From positions 1-57,636 of IMG/VR virus record IMGVR_UViG_3300030104_002283: a DNA stretch of 57,636 bases. One strand, 5' to 3'. Position 1 is the first letter of the stretch; each line of letters begins with the position of its first letter. The stretch is from a virus. Position numbers and translations under genes: made by a program. This document shows positions 1-9,562 of the stretch, piece after piece. Under the pieces are notes generated by a model. The model was not told the origin of the DNA, did no database searches, and saw only the letters and a program-made list of their open reading frames with translations.

Positions 1-28
1 CACAGGGGGTTGTGATTGATTGATGCCC
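1..28. repeat. Terminal repeat, left copy
   Basis: The first 28 bases recur as the last 28 bases of the window with one difference, A versus T at position 15. Both copies encode the same stretch of one reading frame (GINQSQPPV here, GINQTQPPV at the right end). This is the pattern expected of a circular or circularly permuted genome whose assembled ends overlap. Confidence 0.9.
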
Positions 29-237
29 ATTAACATTTGTTCACGCATTGATGGAAGTGGTGGTGTTTTTTCATTAGATGCTACACGACCTTCATAGTCT
101 TTACGCATATCTTCTCTTCGTTGTATTTCAGACATAACTAAATACTGCGGAAACATACCAGTAGGATTAGTCATTTCATTTTGTAAATTACTATCTGGTA
201 AGCTTTTTAAATTATCTTCTAGTTGTATTATATTCAT
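1..237 (-). CDS. N-terminal part of a virion-type protein that continues across the genome junction
   Basis: The frame opens at ATG 235-237 and is still open at base 1. If the ends are joined through the terminal repeat it continues in phase into the frame ending at 56718, giving about 375 residues. This part is hydrophilic and methionine-rich and contains the junction segment GINQSQPPV. Function is not recognised. Its position, directly upstream of the giant polyvalent protein in the late operon, suggests an internal virion or ejection protein. The start lies two bases from a TATTAA-N4-TTAATA dyad whose AAAGGG centre may act as ribosome binding site. Confidence 0.75.
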   Translation of the reverse strand, partial: MNIIQLEDNLKSLPDSNLQNEMTNPTGMFPQYLVMSEIQRREDMRKDYEGRVASNEKTPPLPSMREQMLMGINQSQPPV

Positions 238-238
238 G

Positions 239-257
239 TATTAACCCTTTAATATTT
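239..257. repeat. TATTAA-N4-TTAATA dyad, site 1
   Basis: TATTAA-CCCT-TTAATATTT lies immediately upstream of the gene starting at 237. Read on the minus strand it is AAATATTAAAGGGTTAATA followed by CATG. It is one of eleven copies in the genome. The loop bases AAAGGG could double as a ribosome binding site. Confidence 0.7.
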
Positions 258-258
258 G

Positions 259-1167
259 TTATCCCATTCCGCCTTGTAAAGCTTTGTATAAACCTAACCC
301 ACCTAAACCAAGACCTAACAACTGTTGTGTACCTGATGGACTAGGTGTGTATTGTGAAATTTGTGTTCCCGGTGTTACAGGTAAGCCTTGTAGTATTTGT
401 CCATAGAATCCTAGTTGTTGTCTTGGATAAGCTATTTGGTTTAAGAAATCTTTATAACCCATATCTAATCCAGCTTGTCTAAAGTTTCTTCCTACTTCTT
501 GTGCTTGTTGTGCTTGTGATAATCTATCAAAAGCTAATTTCTGTTGCATTGGAGCTTGTCTTCCTAAAAATTCTGCAGATGCTAATTGTTGTCTTGCAGC
601 ATTTAATTGATTAGCTCTATCTCTTTCAAACTGTTGTTGTGCTTGTGAAAAAGCATCTCTTTGTCCTCTAGCTTCTATATCGCCTAATTGTTGTCCTAAG
701 TTTCTTTCTCGTTCTGCTTGTAGTATAGCTTCACGATAACCACCTAAACCACCTGATTGTGCTGCTCTTGATTCTATTTGTTCTCCTGATATGTCAGATG
801 CTCTTTGTGCTTCTCGCTTTTCTATATCAGTTACTAGATTTTGAAATGGATTCATATACATACTAGCTATTCCACTATCAAATCTTTGTGGATTTACTAC
901 ACTTGTTCTAGCTAACTCTGATGCTTCTCCCATTTCTCTAGGTGCACCAGCTAATCCTAAGGCTGTTTGTCTAGCTGCTACTTGTTGTGCTTGTGGACTT
1001 TGTTCAGCTAATCTCTGACCTGTATAAGTTCTATAAGGATTTAAAGACTCATATTCAGTTCTACCTAATAACCTAGTAAAATATGGTGCAGCATATTCTG
1101 GTAAGTTAGTAGTTGTTTGTGTTACTTCTGTTTGTTGCGGTGCACTGCTGCTTTTTCCTTTACCCAT
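259..1167 (-). CDS. Putative internal virion protein, Gln/Ala-rich
   Basis: A 302-residue frame. The ATG at 1167 was chosen over an upstream TTG because AGAGG lies at suitable spacing before it; it overlaps the previous gene by 8 bp. The N-terminus has a GKGKSSS-type start, the middle (about residues 100-230) is a long Gln/Arg/Glu/Ala-rich helical stretch, and the C-terminus is Gly/Leu-rich (GLGLGGLGLYKAL), possibly membrane-interacting. The composition resembles podophage ejection or internal core proteins. No specific family is recognised. It lies between other late virion genes in a continuous operon. Confidence 0.65.
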   Translation of the reverse strand: MGKGKSSSAPQQTEVTQTTTNLPEYAAPYFTRLLGRTEYESLNPYRTYTGQRLAEQSPQAQQVAARQTALGLAGAPREMGEASELARTSVVNPQRFDSGIASMYMNPFQNLVTDIEKREAQRASDISGEQIESRAAQSGGLGGYREAILQAERERNLGQQLGDIEARGQRDAFSQAQQQFERDRANQLNAARQQLASAEFLGRQAPMQQKLAFDRLSQAQQAQEVGRNFRQAGLDMGYKDFLNQIAYPRQQLGFYGQILQGLPVTPGTQISQYTPSPSGTQQLLGLGLGGLGLYKALQGGMG

Positions 1168-1639
1168 TATTAAACCTCTTTTCAAAAATTGTATAAGACT
1201 TTTCCCAATTAGATTTGCCTAGCCATTTCCACATACCATATCTAGCTGTGCACTCTATACCATCACACTTATTATCTTTAGCCCAAGCTTCTATTGTTTT
1301 TAAATAATTCCATGCCCAATCAGGTAAGTCTTCTCCACCTAAATATTGAACTGCAACTTTTTTACTATTAGGATAATAAACAAATTCAGTAGTAGCTGCA
1401 CCTACTATATCGTTATCTTCTTCTGTAAAAACTACCCAGAGTTGTTGCTCTGCTTGTTTAATAGAATTTTTTAAATAGTCTATAGTCCATCTTCCTTTAG
1501 ACCTTTTAACTGCTTTTTGTAAATATTTTTCTACATCATTCCAAATAGTTTCCATATAGTGATGAGGAACTAATGTAACAATATAATTATTATTTACTTT
1601 ATAATTATTATTTTCTTTTATCTGAGCTACATTATTCAT
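1160..1639 (-). CDS. GNAT-like acetyltransferase-fold protein of marine phages
   Basis: 159 residues. The central part (WVVFTEEDNDIVGAATTEF, then a beta strand with AVQYLGG) resembles the central strands and loop of GNAT N-acetyltransferases, and similar small proteins occur among structural genes of marine podophages. The acetyl-CoA loop is degenerate, so activity is uncertain. The start overlaps the previous stop by 4 bp (ATGA), implying translational coupling. The assignment rests on remembered family similarity and is moderate. Confidence 0.5.
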   Translation of the reverse strand: MNNVAQIKENNNYKVNNNYIVTLVPHHYMETIWNDVEKYLQKAVKRSKGRWTIDYLKNSIKQAEQQLWVVFTEEDNDIVGAATTEFVYYPNSKKVAVQYLGGEDLPDWAWNYLKTIEAWAKDNKCDGIECTARYGMWKWLGKSNWEKSYTIFEKRFNNG

Positions 1640-4470
1640 TTAGGTAACACCTTTCCTTTATTTAATTCTTTTGGTTGTTTAGTAGTGTTAGTTCTTTCTT
1701 GTCTAACTCTATTTAATAATTCATCAAGTTCTTTTGCACCTGCATCAGAAGAGCCATCTCCTAATCCTGATACAACATCAGCTGGAACTATGTATTCACC
1801 GGGAGATACAGCTACACGCTGTTGACTTCCAATCATACCTAAAACTAAATCGTCCATACCTCCGCCCATGCCTTCTACTATACCTTGTGTTTGTGCAGTT
1901 CCATCAGAATTTAAAACTTGTTGTCTTATCATCATAAACATTTCATTACCATATTTTTCTATAAACATATCAATAACTTGTGTATTATTTGGAACTTCTC
2001 CTAATATAGCCATTTGCACTTCTCTTATTTCATCTGGGCTAGGTGTTAAACCTCCTGCTTGTAATTCAAATCCCATTTGTCTCACAGCATCTTTACCTTT
2101 TTCTGTTTTAGCTAAAGCTTGTAATCCTTTTGCATCATCAGGTATTTGTTTACCTTCTTCCATCGTAAATGGTAAATTGTTTCCTATAGGCAATCTTTCT
2201 ATAGACATAAAATCATCACGCATTGGTGGTGTTGGTAATTGTATAAAAGGATTTTCTATTACATTTACTGGCGGCGTTGGTGGTGGTGGAACTGGCGGTG
2301 GAACTACTGGTGGCACTACTAGCGGTGAAACTATTTGTGGTGCTACTGGTGGTGGTGTAAATGGTACAGATAATTCATTTGGCATTGGGGGAACTATTGT
2401 ATCCATTACCGGTGGTAGTGTTGATGGTAGTGTTGGTGGTACCATTAAACTTTCTGGTTCAAAAAAATCTTCTGAACGCCTAATACCCGGACCAAAACCT
2501 CTATCTTCTAATGGTATTCTTGGCATAGGCTCTGGCATAGGCATAGGCTCTGGCATTGGGGGAACTATTGTATCCATTACCGGTGGTAGTGCTGGTGGTA
2601 TAAATGGTACATCTTCTCCTAAAGGTTTAGGTGGTGCCATAGGTGGGGCTATAACTGCAGCTCTTAAACTTGGGTTGGGTTCTACCATAGACATAGGCAT
2701 ACCAATATCTCTCATATCATTACCCATTCTATCTATAGACATAAAATCATCACGCATTGGTGGCATAGGGTCTGTCATAGGTGTAATGTTTGGAGTGTAA
2801 GGTTGTGAATATAAATTACTCATATCTATATTTACAGGGTCAAACATAGGACCAAAGTCTCTTCTTTGTTCATTAAATCTATTATTAGGTTCCATCATGT
2901 CTATAAGACTTTGTTCTATTCTAGGATTACTTAACATATTAGCTGCTATATAAGGATTTATTCCACCTAAATCAAATCCTGTTTGTCCAAGAAAATTACC
3001 TAAACCTGTTAAAGATGAAGCACTTCTATTACCACCGGGTAAGTAATTAAACTCTGGGTCAATACCGGGTCTGTAATTAGCAGATGGTTTAAATTGCCCT
3101 GATGCTATAGGATTTCCTTCTGCATCTAACATAGCTGTGCCTGTCATTGGGTCTATTACAGGTACAGACTCTGCTGTTACTGGACCACTAAGTTGTTTAG
3201 GTGGTGTGTAATAAGCATCAAGACCACCAGACATAGCAGCTTCAAAACTACCTGTAGGTGGTGGTGGTGGCGGTTGTAATCTATCTATAGGTGGCGGTGG
3301 AAATCTAAGTTCATCTCTATCTTCTCTTGGTGGTCTTATTCTTGCTTTTCCGGGTAAAGAACTTACAGAAGTTAATGGTTCTTTATTTTGTGTTTCTCTT
3401 ATTTTATTAATATTTTCTAATTGTTGTTCTGGTGTATTTGCAACTCTTTTACCAAAAAAGTATTGAGGTATTTCTCCACCTTCTTTACCATAATAATAAG
3501 GACTACTCATTGGTATTTGTTCTGGATACATAGCCATTAATTCTTCTTGTTCTCTTATTTTTCCAAGCTCATAATCTTTCATAGCTTGTTCAAAATCTTC
3601 TTGTGCTTGTATAGTACCTCTAGTACCTTCACCTAAAGCTATTGGTAAAAATGAACTAGGTTTAGATAAACTTGATGCTAAATTACCTGCACCTGTTCCT
3701 AAACTAAATCCTTGTGAACCTTCTATTATAGCTCCTGTAGTTGGGTCTATAGTTCCCGGACTTTGAAATGCTTGTTTTAAATTTTGAAATAAAGTTGGGT
3801 TTTTTGCTGCTTCTCCTGCTACATTACTAGCAATAGGTGCAACATCATATGGTATATTTGCTACAGTTTTTGATACTGGGTCAACAAATGTTTGAGCTGC
3901 AGCTTGTTTAGCAGCACTTTCTTGAAGACTTTGAGCAACAATATTTTGTGCTTGTGTGTCTGAAAGCACATCAGTTATAGCAGCACCTGTATTTGTAATT
4001 GGTCCTGTTACTGCTCCTACACCACCTGTTGCTCCCGGAAGTCCTACTATATCATCTGCAGCAGATTGTAAGGCTTGTTGTGCTGCACCACTAGCTGCTT
4101 CTGTTCCTGCTTGAAGTCCTTGTGCTGCTGTTCCTGCACTTTGTAATGCACTACCCAAACCAAAACCTGTTATACCTGCTAATATTCCTTGTTTTAAATC
4201 TCCTGTTTGAACAGCAGTTGCTAAACCAGAACCTAATGCTCCTGCTGCTAAATTACCCATAGTTCCGCCAAGTAAAGCACTACCACCTAAAGAACCTAAT
4301 AGCGGTGCTAAAAAAGGTAAGAAAGCTTCAGGCTGTCCTGTTTGTGGATTTCTTGTTAATGGCATTACAGATGCTAACCCTTGCATTTCTACAGGATTAA
4401 CATGAAGTAACATATTATCGCCATAACGACCTTGTGCTGCTACATTTTGGGTTTGTTGTCTTATATCCAT
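1636..4470 (-). CDS. Large virion protein with proline-rich repeats
   Basis: 944 residues. The N-terminal 150 residues contain Gly/Ala/Leu-rich hydrophobic stretches (such as GSLGGSALLGGTMGNLAAGA) that could insert in a membrane. Residues about 380-780 are Pro/Met-rich with internal duplications: PPVMDTIVPPMP occurs twice and PPMRDDFMSI occurs twice. The C-terminus has a GEYIVPADVVSGLG segment that I associate with large marine phage virion proteins. Its place in the late operon and size suggest an internal or ejected virion protein. The proline-rich region could be a spacer. No enzymatic domain was seen. Confidence 0.6.
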   Translation of the reverse strand: MDIRQQTQNVAAQGRYGDNMLLHVNPVEMQGLASVMPLTRNPQTGQPEAFLPFLAPLLGSLGGSALLGGTMGNLAAGALGSGLATAVQTGDLKQGILAGITGFGLGSALQSAGTAAQGLQAGTEAASGAAQQALQSAADDIVGLPGATGGVGAVTGPITNTGAAITDVLSDTQAQNIVAQSLQESAAKQAAAQTFVDPVSKTVANIPYDVAPIASNVAGEAAKNPTLFQNLKQAFQSPGTIDPTTGAIIEGSQGFSLGTGAGNLASSLSKPSSFLPIALGEGTRGTIQAQEDFEQAMKDYELGKIREQEELMAMYPEQIPMSSPYYYGKEGGEIPQYFFGKRVANTPEQQLENINKIRETQNKEPLTSVSSLPGKARIRPPREDRDELRFPPPPIDRLQPPPPPPTGSFEAAMSGGLDAYYTPPKQLSGPVTAESVPVIDPMTGTAMLDAEGNPIASGQFKPSANYRPGIDPEFNYLPGGNRSASSLTGLGNFLGQTGFDLGGINPYIAANMLSNPRIEQSLIDMMEPNNRFNEQRRDFGPMFDPVNIDMSNLYSQPYTPNITPMTDPMPPMRDDFMSIDRMGNDMRDIGMPMSMVEPNPSLRAAVIAPPMAPPKPLGEDVPFIPPALPPVMDTIVPPMPEPMPMPEPMPRIPLEDRGFGPGIRRSEDFFEPESLMVPPTLPSTLPPVMDTIVPPMPNELSVPFTPPPVAPQIVSPLVVPPVVPPPVPPPPTPPVNVIENPFIQLPTPPMRDDFMSIERLPIGNNLPFTMEEGKQIPDDAKGLQALAKTEKGKDAVRQMGFELQAGGLTPSPDEIREVQMAILGEVPNNTQVIDMFIEKYGNEMFMMIRQQVLNSDGTAQTQGIVEGMGGGMDDLVLGMIGSQQRVAVSPGEYIVPADVVSGLGDGSSDAGAKELDELLNRVRQERTNTTKQPKELNKGKVLPK

Positions 4471-4809
4471 TTATCTTTCCTCGGTTGTTTCACAACCAAA
4501 TATATTAAAACTCATATCTACTGCACTGGTATAAACTTTTATTACATCAGTTTGGTCAAGTGTTATACCTATTACAATACTTAATGAATCATTTGCTGCT
4601 ACAGATTTATCATAAAATAAAAATTGTTTATCATCTGCACCTGCCCCGCCAACATGAACACTTAATCTAAATGTTATTGCAGAGCCTGTTCTATTTGCAG
4701 CAACTATAGAACTTACTGTTGTTTGGGTTTTATCTGGTACAGTATAAAGCACTGTAGTAGTTGTAGCTGCTGGGTCAACTTGTCCTAATACTTTTAAACT
4801 ATCAGCCAC
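4471..4809 (-). CDS. Small beta-rich virion protein
   Basis: 112 residues with a strand-rich pattern (TTTVLYTVPDKTQTTVSSIVAAN, read as separate strands, then FRLSVHVGGAG) resembling small phage decoration or tail-associated beta-sandwich proteins. It overlaps the upstream gene by 8 bp and abuts the 944-residue protein. The function is unknown; its position argues for a structural role. Confidence 0.55.
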   Translation of the reverse strand: MADSLKVLGQVDPAATTTTVLYTVPDKTQTTVSSIVAANRTGSAITFRLSVHVGGAGADDKQFLFYDKSVAANDSLSIVIGITLDQTDVIKVYTSAVDMSFNIFGCETTEER

Positions 4810-5005
4810 CTGTAACTCCCATTAATAAAAATTGATGTCTTCGCATAGCTTTACTGCTTACGCTATCTTGTTTTCTTTTAGCGTTACCTATATCTGAATT
4901 TATATCTTGAAAAGTTTGTTCTATTGTTCTTCTAGTAATAGATTCATTTAACTCTTCATATTCAGGAGTTGTTATAGGTAAAGGCACTGTACTTTTATCT
5001 GCCAT
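4802..5005 (-). CDS. Small phage protein of unknown function
   Basis: 67 residues, highly charged and mostly helical, with a C-terminal RRHQFLLMGVTGG tail. It is coupled at both ends to neighbouring structural genes (1-bp overlap with the gp10-like gene upstream, 8-bp overlap downstream). No family is recognised. Confidence 0.55.
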   Translation of the reverse strand: MADKSTVPLPITTPEYEELNESITRRTIEQTFQDINSDIGNAKRKQDSVSSKAMRRHQFLLMGVTGG

Positions 5006-6873
5006 TATCTTTTACCATCTTGTCTTAATTCTAATCTTATATCACCTAATCGCCAACCAAAATTGCCAGTAGAGTTACTTACTCTTATTGCACTTTGTCT
5101 GCTTCTACCTCTAATATTTGCAAATGTAGAACTAGGTGTAACAGATGTTGTAGATAATGTAGATAAATCTTGTAAAGGATAATCTCTTCCTTTAATTATA
5201 AAATCAACTGTATTACCTGTATCAGATGATTTTCTAAATTCTAAATCTGGTATTAGTTTAGACATAAACATAAACTTTTCTCCTGCTGGGTCTAAATCAA
5301 AATCAGATGACTCTATAAAAGCAGTAAATCCATTACCATCTGCTAAACAACCAAACTCTTGATTATATAAATGATTTAATCCAGAATCATCATTTTTACT
5401 AGCAGCTATAGGATAGTCTAAACTATAAGCTGGGTTCCAAGCTGTTCTAACAAAACCATCGCTTGTTGTTCCTATACTCCAACTATTTTCTAAATAATTA
5501 TAAGTTACATATCTATCTATTTCTGTTGAACTAGCACTAGGATAAAACCAAATAATTTCATTATACTTAGGATTAGGTGCTGCAAAAACTTTATAAGCTT
5601 GTCCTTTATTAAAATCACTAAATATATAATCTAATACTGTACATGGTAATTTTTGTACTGAACCTGCATATTGATAAAAAGCTCCATCGTCCATAAAGTA
5701 AACTACTCCACCTGCAGTAGCTGCACCATTTGGAGATATTAAAGACATACCTGTTGCTATTTCATTAAAACTAAATATAAAAGGTTGCCCAACAAAACGC
5801 ATTGAAACTACACCTACATCTGTCCATATAAGTATTTCTTGTCTTGTTTGTAAACCACCTACTATTAAACTTCCTGTAGATAACCTTACACCACCAGCAG
5901 AATTTGTTGCTGTTGGTGTCCAATCTACTGCATTTTCTGCATCTGAAAATCTAACTAATAAAGGGTCAATGGTAGATGAGCCTATTGGATTACAACCTAA
6001 AGCTATAACATGGCGGTCAACATCTGACATTAATAATTGAGATACTGCTACTGGTGTATTACTTGCACCACTTCTGCTACTAGCTAATACTGCTCTTGTT
6101 TCTAAACCACTAGACTCGTCCCAGTAATATATAGGTCCACCTCTAGGTGCTGCTATTACATCATCTCCAAAATTATCTATTGTCCATAATCTTAATTGAT
6201 TATTTAAAGATACAGCTGTTGCAGAACCAAATGTTCCTGCACCCCATGTATCTACACCCCAACCAGTTGATGATACATATACATCTAATCCTACATTAAT
6301 TTGATAAGTGCCTACTGTAGAACTACCACCATTACCAGTATCACTACTGTTTGCAGTTACTTCAGTTCCGCTTGTATTTTTAGCTACAAATGTAAATGTA
6401 TTAGAAGTAGGTATAGAAACTATTTCATATTCTTGATTTAAAACTGCTGCTGTAATATTTCCACCTAAACTAGCAGCATCACTAAATGTAACAAAATCTC
6501 CTGCTACTGCACCATGAGAAGTATCAGTTGCTGTAATTGTTGAGCTACCATTAGTTGCTGCAAAAGTTACATCTCCTGCAGATGTTGTGCTTCTAATAGG
6601 AGTTATGTCGTTATAAGCATTTCCTTCTAACGCATAAAGTTTTTTATGTGTACCTAATATTTTATATTGACTTTGCTCTATATCTTTATATACATGAATT
6701 TTTCTGCAAGTTCCTATAAAAGTATTAGAAGAATATTTTTCCCAACCACCTATTTTTTCTGGTCTGCCTTTTCTAAATCTAATTTTATCAGCATCAAACC
6801 AACCATTTTCATTAGAATAATTAGTTCCTTCTTTATTTATTCCGGGTTTAAATTTAAACTTTGCAAACGGCAT
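5005..6873 (-). CDS. gp10-like tail/packaged-DNA stabilisation protein
   Basis: 622 residues. The N-terminus (KFKPGINKEGTNYSNENGW, then DADKIRFRKGRPEKIGGW) is a hallmark I recognise from the tail hub proteins of marine podophages, functionally like P22 gp10. The rest is repetitive beta structure with many Ser/Thr/Gly turns, consistent with a beta-propeller-like tail component. It lies directly downstream of the endolysin. The homology is from memory of the family and the exact tail position is inferred. Confidence 0.65.
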   Translation of the reverse strand: MPFAKFKFKPGINKEGTNYSNENGWFDADKIRFRKGRPEKIGGWEKYSSNTFIGTCRKIHVYKDIEQSQYKILGTHKKLYALEGNAYNDITPIRSTTSAGDVTFAATNGSSTITATDTSHGAVAGDFVTFSDAASLGGNITAAVLNQEYEIVSIPTSNTFTFVAKNTSGTEVTANSSDTGNGGSSTVGTYQINVGLDVYVSSTGWGVDTWGAGTFGSATAVSLNNQLRLWTIDNFGDDVIAAPRGGPIYYWDESSGLETRAVLASSRSGASNTPVAVSQLLMSDVDRHVIALGCNPIGSSTIDPLLVRFSDAENAVDWTPTATNSAGGVRLSTGSLIVGGLQTRQEILIWTDVGVVSMRFVGQPFIFSFNEIATGMSLISPNGAATAGGVVYFMDDGAFYQYAGSVQKLPCTVLDYIFSDFNKGQAYKVFAAPNPKYNEIIWFYPSASSTEIDRYVTYNYLENSWSIGTTSDGFVRTAWNPAYSLDYPIAASKNDDSGLNHLYNQEFGCLADGNGFTAFIESSDFDLDPAGEKFMFMSKLIPDLEFRKSSDTGNTVDFIIKGRDYPLQDLSTLSTTSVTPSSTFANIRGRSRQSAIRVSNSTGNFGWRLGDIRLELRQDGKR

Positions 6874-6875
6874 AG

Positions 6876-7319
6876 TTATACCTCATGCCATTCTTTGCCT
6901 TCAAACAATAAGGCTTCTGCTTCTCTTCTTCTTATCAAACCTTGTAATACTTTACCACCTGCTTTATTCCATCTTTTTATTTGTGCAGGTACTCCATTAT
7001 AATCTTTATTATTTAATACTTTTAACAAAGTAGAGTTTTTTAAATTAGTTGGTCCAAGATTAAATGTCCATGATATAAGAGCATCAAATTGATTTTGTTC
7101 TAAATCTACTTCTACTAAATTATTTACAGCTTCTTCAAATACTTCTACATCTTCAAGTAATAACATATCTGCTCTTTCTTGTGATATTTCCATATCCATA
7201 GTTACACCATGAGTTGAGCCATATCCGATTGTAGGCACTCCTGCAGCACAGTGATACGCTTTAAGCTCACAACCCTCAAACTTTTTAATTAAAGACAAAC
7301 CCTCTTGTGATATTTTCAT
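6876..7319 (-). CDS. Endolysin, GH24-type lysozyme (muramidase)
   Basis: 147 residues, cytosolic muramidase that hydrolyses peptidoglycan at lysis. The triad spacing of phage lysozymes is visible: Glu15 (KKFEG), Cys24 at the Asp/Cys position, and Thr30 (GVPTIGYG). The C-terminal half has the conserved FDALISWTFNLG and RRREAEALLF segments. No signal peptide is present, so it depends on a holin. ATG 7319 was chosen because GGAG lies just before it; longer upstream starts lack one. The preceding holin gene stops one base upstream. Confidence 0.93.
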   Translation of the reverse strand: MKISQEGLSLIKKFEGCELKAYHCAAGVPTIGYGSTHGVTMDMEISQERADMLLLEDVEVFEEAVNNLVEVDLEQNQFDALISWTFNLGPTNLKNSTLLKVLNNKDYNGVPAQIKRWNKAGGKVLQGLIRRREAEALLFEGKEWHEV

Positions 7320-7320
7320 A

Positions 7321-7800
7321 CTATTCTCCTTTGTCGTTGGTGTGAGATGCTCCAAAATAGAACGAAATAATTGCACTTGCGAGTCCTCCTAAATAACCTA
7401 ACACTAAATTAATTAGTGCTTCTGAATTTTGTTCTGGTGGCTGTAGTGTTACTAAAAATATATAACCAAGAAATCCACCTATAGTAAATAAACCTATAAT
7501 TCTAGCTGTCCAATCTTTGCTAAACATACCTCTAGCATTTTGTTTATCAGCTACTTCTAACTTAAATACATCGACATCAAGTTCTTTCATCTGTACTTCA
7601 AACTCTTGTTCAGCTTTTTTAAGTTCTAACATTTGTTCTGGTGTAGCATTTTGAATCGCTTGTTGTATAGATTTTTGGTCATTAGATACACCTAATACTT
7701 CTGCTATTTTACCCATAGCCATTCCACCTAAAGGACCACTAATTGCTGTGCCTAATGTTGGTGCAACTGCACCTACTATATTTTTTAATAAACCTTTCAT
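7321..7800 (-). CDS. Holin-like membrane protein
   Basis: 159 residues. An N-terminal Gly/Ala-rich hydrophobic region (about 8-36) is followed by a charged helix (55-100) and two transmembrane segments (about 108-125 and 135-152) with GLFTIGGFLGYIFLV and YLGGLASAIISFYFG. This layout resembles the three-helix holins found beside phage and gene-transfer-agent endolysins. Immediate linkage to the endolysin supports a role in permeabilising the inner membrane. Confidence 0.75.
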   Translation of the reverse strand: MKGLLKNIVGAVAPTLGTAISGPLGGMAMGKIAEVLGVSNDQKSIQQAIQNATPEQMLELKKAEQEFEVQMKELDVDVFKLEVADKQNARGMFSKDWTARIIGLFTIGGFLGYIFLVTLQPPEQNSEALINLVLGYLGGLASAIISFYFGASHTNDKGE

Positions 7801-7807
7801 AAAACTC

Positions 7808-9562
7808 CTAATATACTGTATATATGTTAATTGGTTTTTCTTTACCTTTTACATAAATACTTTTTAATTCTTTTAATGTTATTGTATCAATAAAGTTTTT
7901 AACATTAATAGTGTTGTATCCTATAACAATATCTTCTCCAACTTCTTTGGTAGAACTTTCTAGCCTAGCAGCAAGGTTGACTGCATCTCCTATAGCTGAA
8001 TAATCAAACCTTGTATTACTACCCATATTTCCTATTACAGCTTCACCAGTATTAATTCCTATTCCTATATCAATACCTAAATTTGCTTTTTGCATTTCTT
8101 CTTTTATTTCTATAGCACATAACACAGCAGATGTTTCGTGATTTGGTAAATCTATTGGTGCATTAAATATTGCCATCATGGCATCTCCAATGTATTTATC
8201 TACCATACCGCCATACTTTTTAACTGCATCAGCTTGTATAGTTAAAGCTTTATTCATAATTTGTGTAACTTTTTCTGGCTCTAACTTTTCTGATAAACTT
8301 GTAAAACCTCTTACATCTGTAAAAAGAAAAGTACAATACTTTCTTTCTCCACCTAGTTTTAATAATTCTGGATTATCTTGTAATTGCTTTACTTGTCTTG
8401 GGTCTAAATAATGTTCAAATTGTTTTTTAATTTGTTGTCTTAATTTATATTGTTCTCTAAATCTTAAATAAAAAGCTATGCTACCTGTTATAAATTGAGA
8501 TATTAAACTCCAAGTAACATCTATTAATAAACCTTTTTGTATAAAGTAATATCCAATACTACCTGTAATAAACATAGATAATAAACTTAATACTATTCCC
8601 CATGTTATTCCAAAATAAAAAAGCACAAACCAAACAATAAGAACGCTTATTATAAATATTAACAAGTTAATACTTATTGCCCAGTCAGGTATATAAGGAC
8701 TATTTTCTATTAATATACTTTCTGCTAAAGCTGTTTGTATTTTATGTGGTTCTAACAATCCAACTGGAGTAGCAATTTGTGGCATTACACCATTAGCAGT
8801 AACACCTATAAAAACAAACTTACCATTTACATTCATTTCTTGTAAATCTGTTTGTGGTGTATCAACCCAACTAATCCACTTGCGACCAAGACTATCTGTT
8901 TTAACTGGTGGTATTCCTCTTATTGATATTTCTGATATACCATTATCATTAGTTTTTATAATATAAGTTTTAACACCAAATAAAGCTTTGTATATTTGTG
9001 TACCAAAACTAGGTATCCATTCGTCATTAGGTGTTTTAACTAATAAAGGTATTCTTCTTACTAATTGGTCAATATCAACGGGAGCAACGGCTAAACCTTC
9101 TAGTGAATTGGAGGATAGTAACGGCAGGTTTTCCTTTACTCCCGAAGAAATTATACCACCATTATTTTTTCCAAGTATAACTGTTCCAGTTGGTTTAGGA
9201 TAATTACCTTTACCATCTTCAAACATAGCTATAACAGATGGTGCATAACCTAAAGACCTTGCAAAACTTTCATCACCACCCATTCTATCTGGTTGTGGAA
9301 AAGATATAACCCAACCTACACCTAAAGCACCTTTACCTATAATATCTAATTGTATTTCTGCTAATCTTTGTCTAGGTAATGGATAACCACCTTCTCGTTC
9401 TACATCTTCTTCTGTAATATTAAGTATTACAAAATTACCTGATGGCTCTGGAGTTTTTATTAAACTATCAAATGTTTTTAATTTAATTATCTCAGTAGGT
9501 GTGCTTTGAAATAATAAAGGTAAACTAAGTAATATAAGTATAGGTAATATTAGTTTCTTCAT
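7808..9562 (-). CDS. CHASE2-type sensor class III adenylate cyclase
   Basis: 584 residues. An N-terminal membrane anchor is followed by a periplasmic CHASE2-like domain (about 25-285), three transmembrane helices (about 290-370) and a C-terminal cyclase domain (about 400-584). The first metal-binding Asp is in FTDVRGFTS (near 415). VDKYIGDAMMAIF carries the adenine-specifying Lys and second metal Asp. DYSAIGDAVNLAARLE provides the adenine-contacting Asp and the transition-state Asn and Arg. All catalytic positions appear intact, so it should make a cyclic nucleotide, probably cAMP. It starts one base after the FecR-like gene and precedes the holin. In bacteria CHASE2 cyclases often pair with FecR-domain proteins. 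Such a gene is very unusual in a phage. Confidence 0.92.
   Translation of the reverse strand: MKKLILPILILLSLPLLFQSTPTEIIKLKTFDSLIKTPEPSGNFVILNITEEDVEREGGYPLPRQRLAEIQLDIIGKGALGVGWVISFPQPDRMGGDESFARSLGYAPSVIAMFEDGKGNYPKPTGTVILGKNNGGIISSGVKENLPLLSSNSLEGLAVAPVDIDQLVRRIPLLVKTPNDEWIPSFGTQIYKALFGVKTYIIKTNDNGISEISIRGIPPVKTDSLGRKWISWVDTPQTDLQEMNVNGKFVFIGVTANGVMPQIATPVGLLEPHKIQTALAESILIENSPYIPDWAISINLLIFIISVLIVWFVLFYFGITWGIVLSLLSMFITGSIGYYFIQKGLLIDVTWSLISQFITGSIAFYLRFREQYKLRQQIKKQFEHYLDPRQVKQLQDNPELLKLGGERKYCTFLFTDVRGFTSLSEKLEPEKVTQIMNKALTIQADAVKKYGGMVDKYIGDAMMAIFNAPIDLPNHETSAVLCAIEIKEEMQKANLGIDIGIGINTGEAVIGNMGSNTRFDYSAIGDAVNLAARLESSTKEVGEDIVIGYNTINVKNFIDTITLKELKSIYVKGKEKPINIYTVY

Noticed and set aside
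1868-2800. A 310-residue plus-strand frame
   Set aside because: It is the reverse-strand image of the proline-rich segment of the 944-residue virion protein, giving Gly/Ser/Thr-rich sequence without its own RBS.
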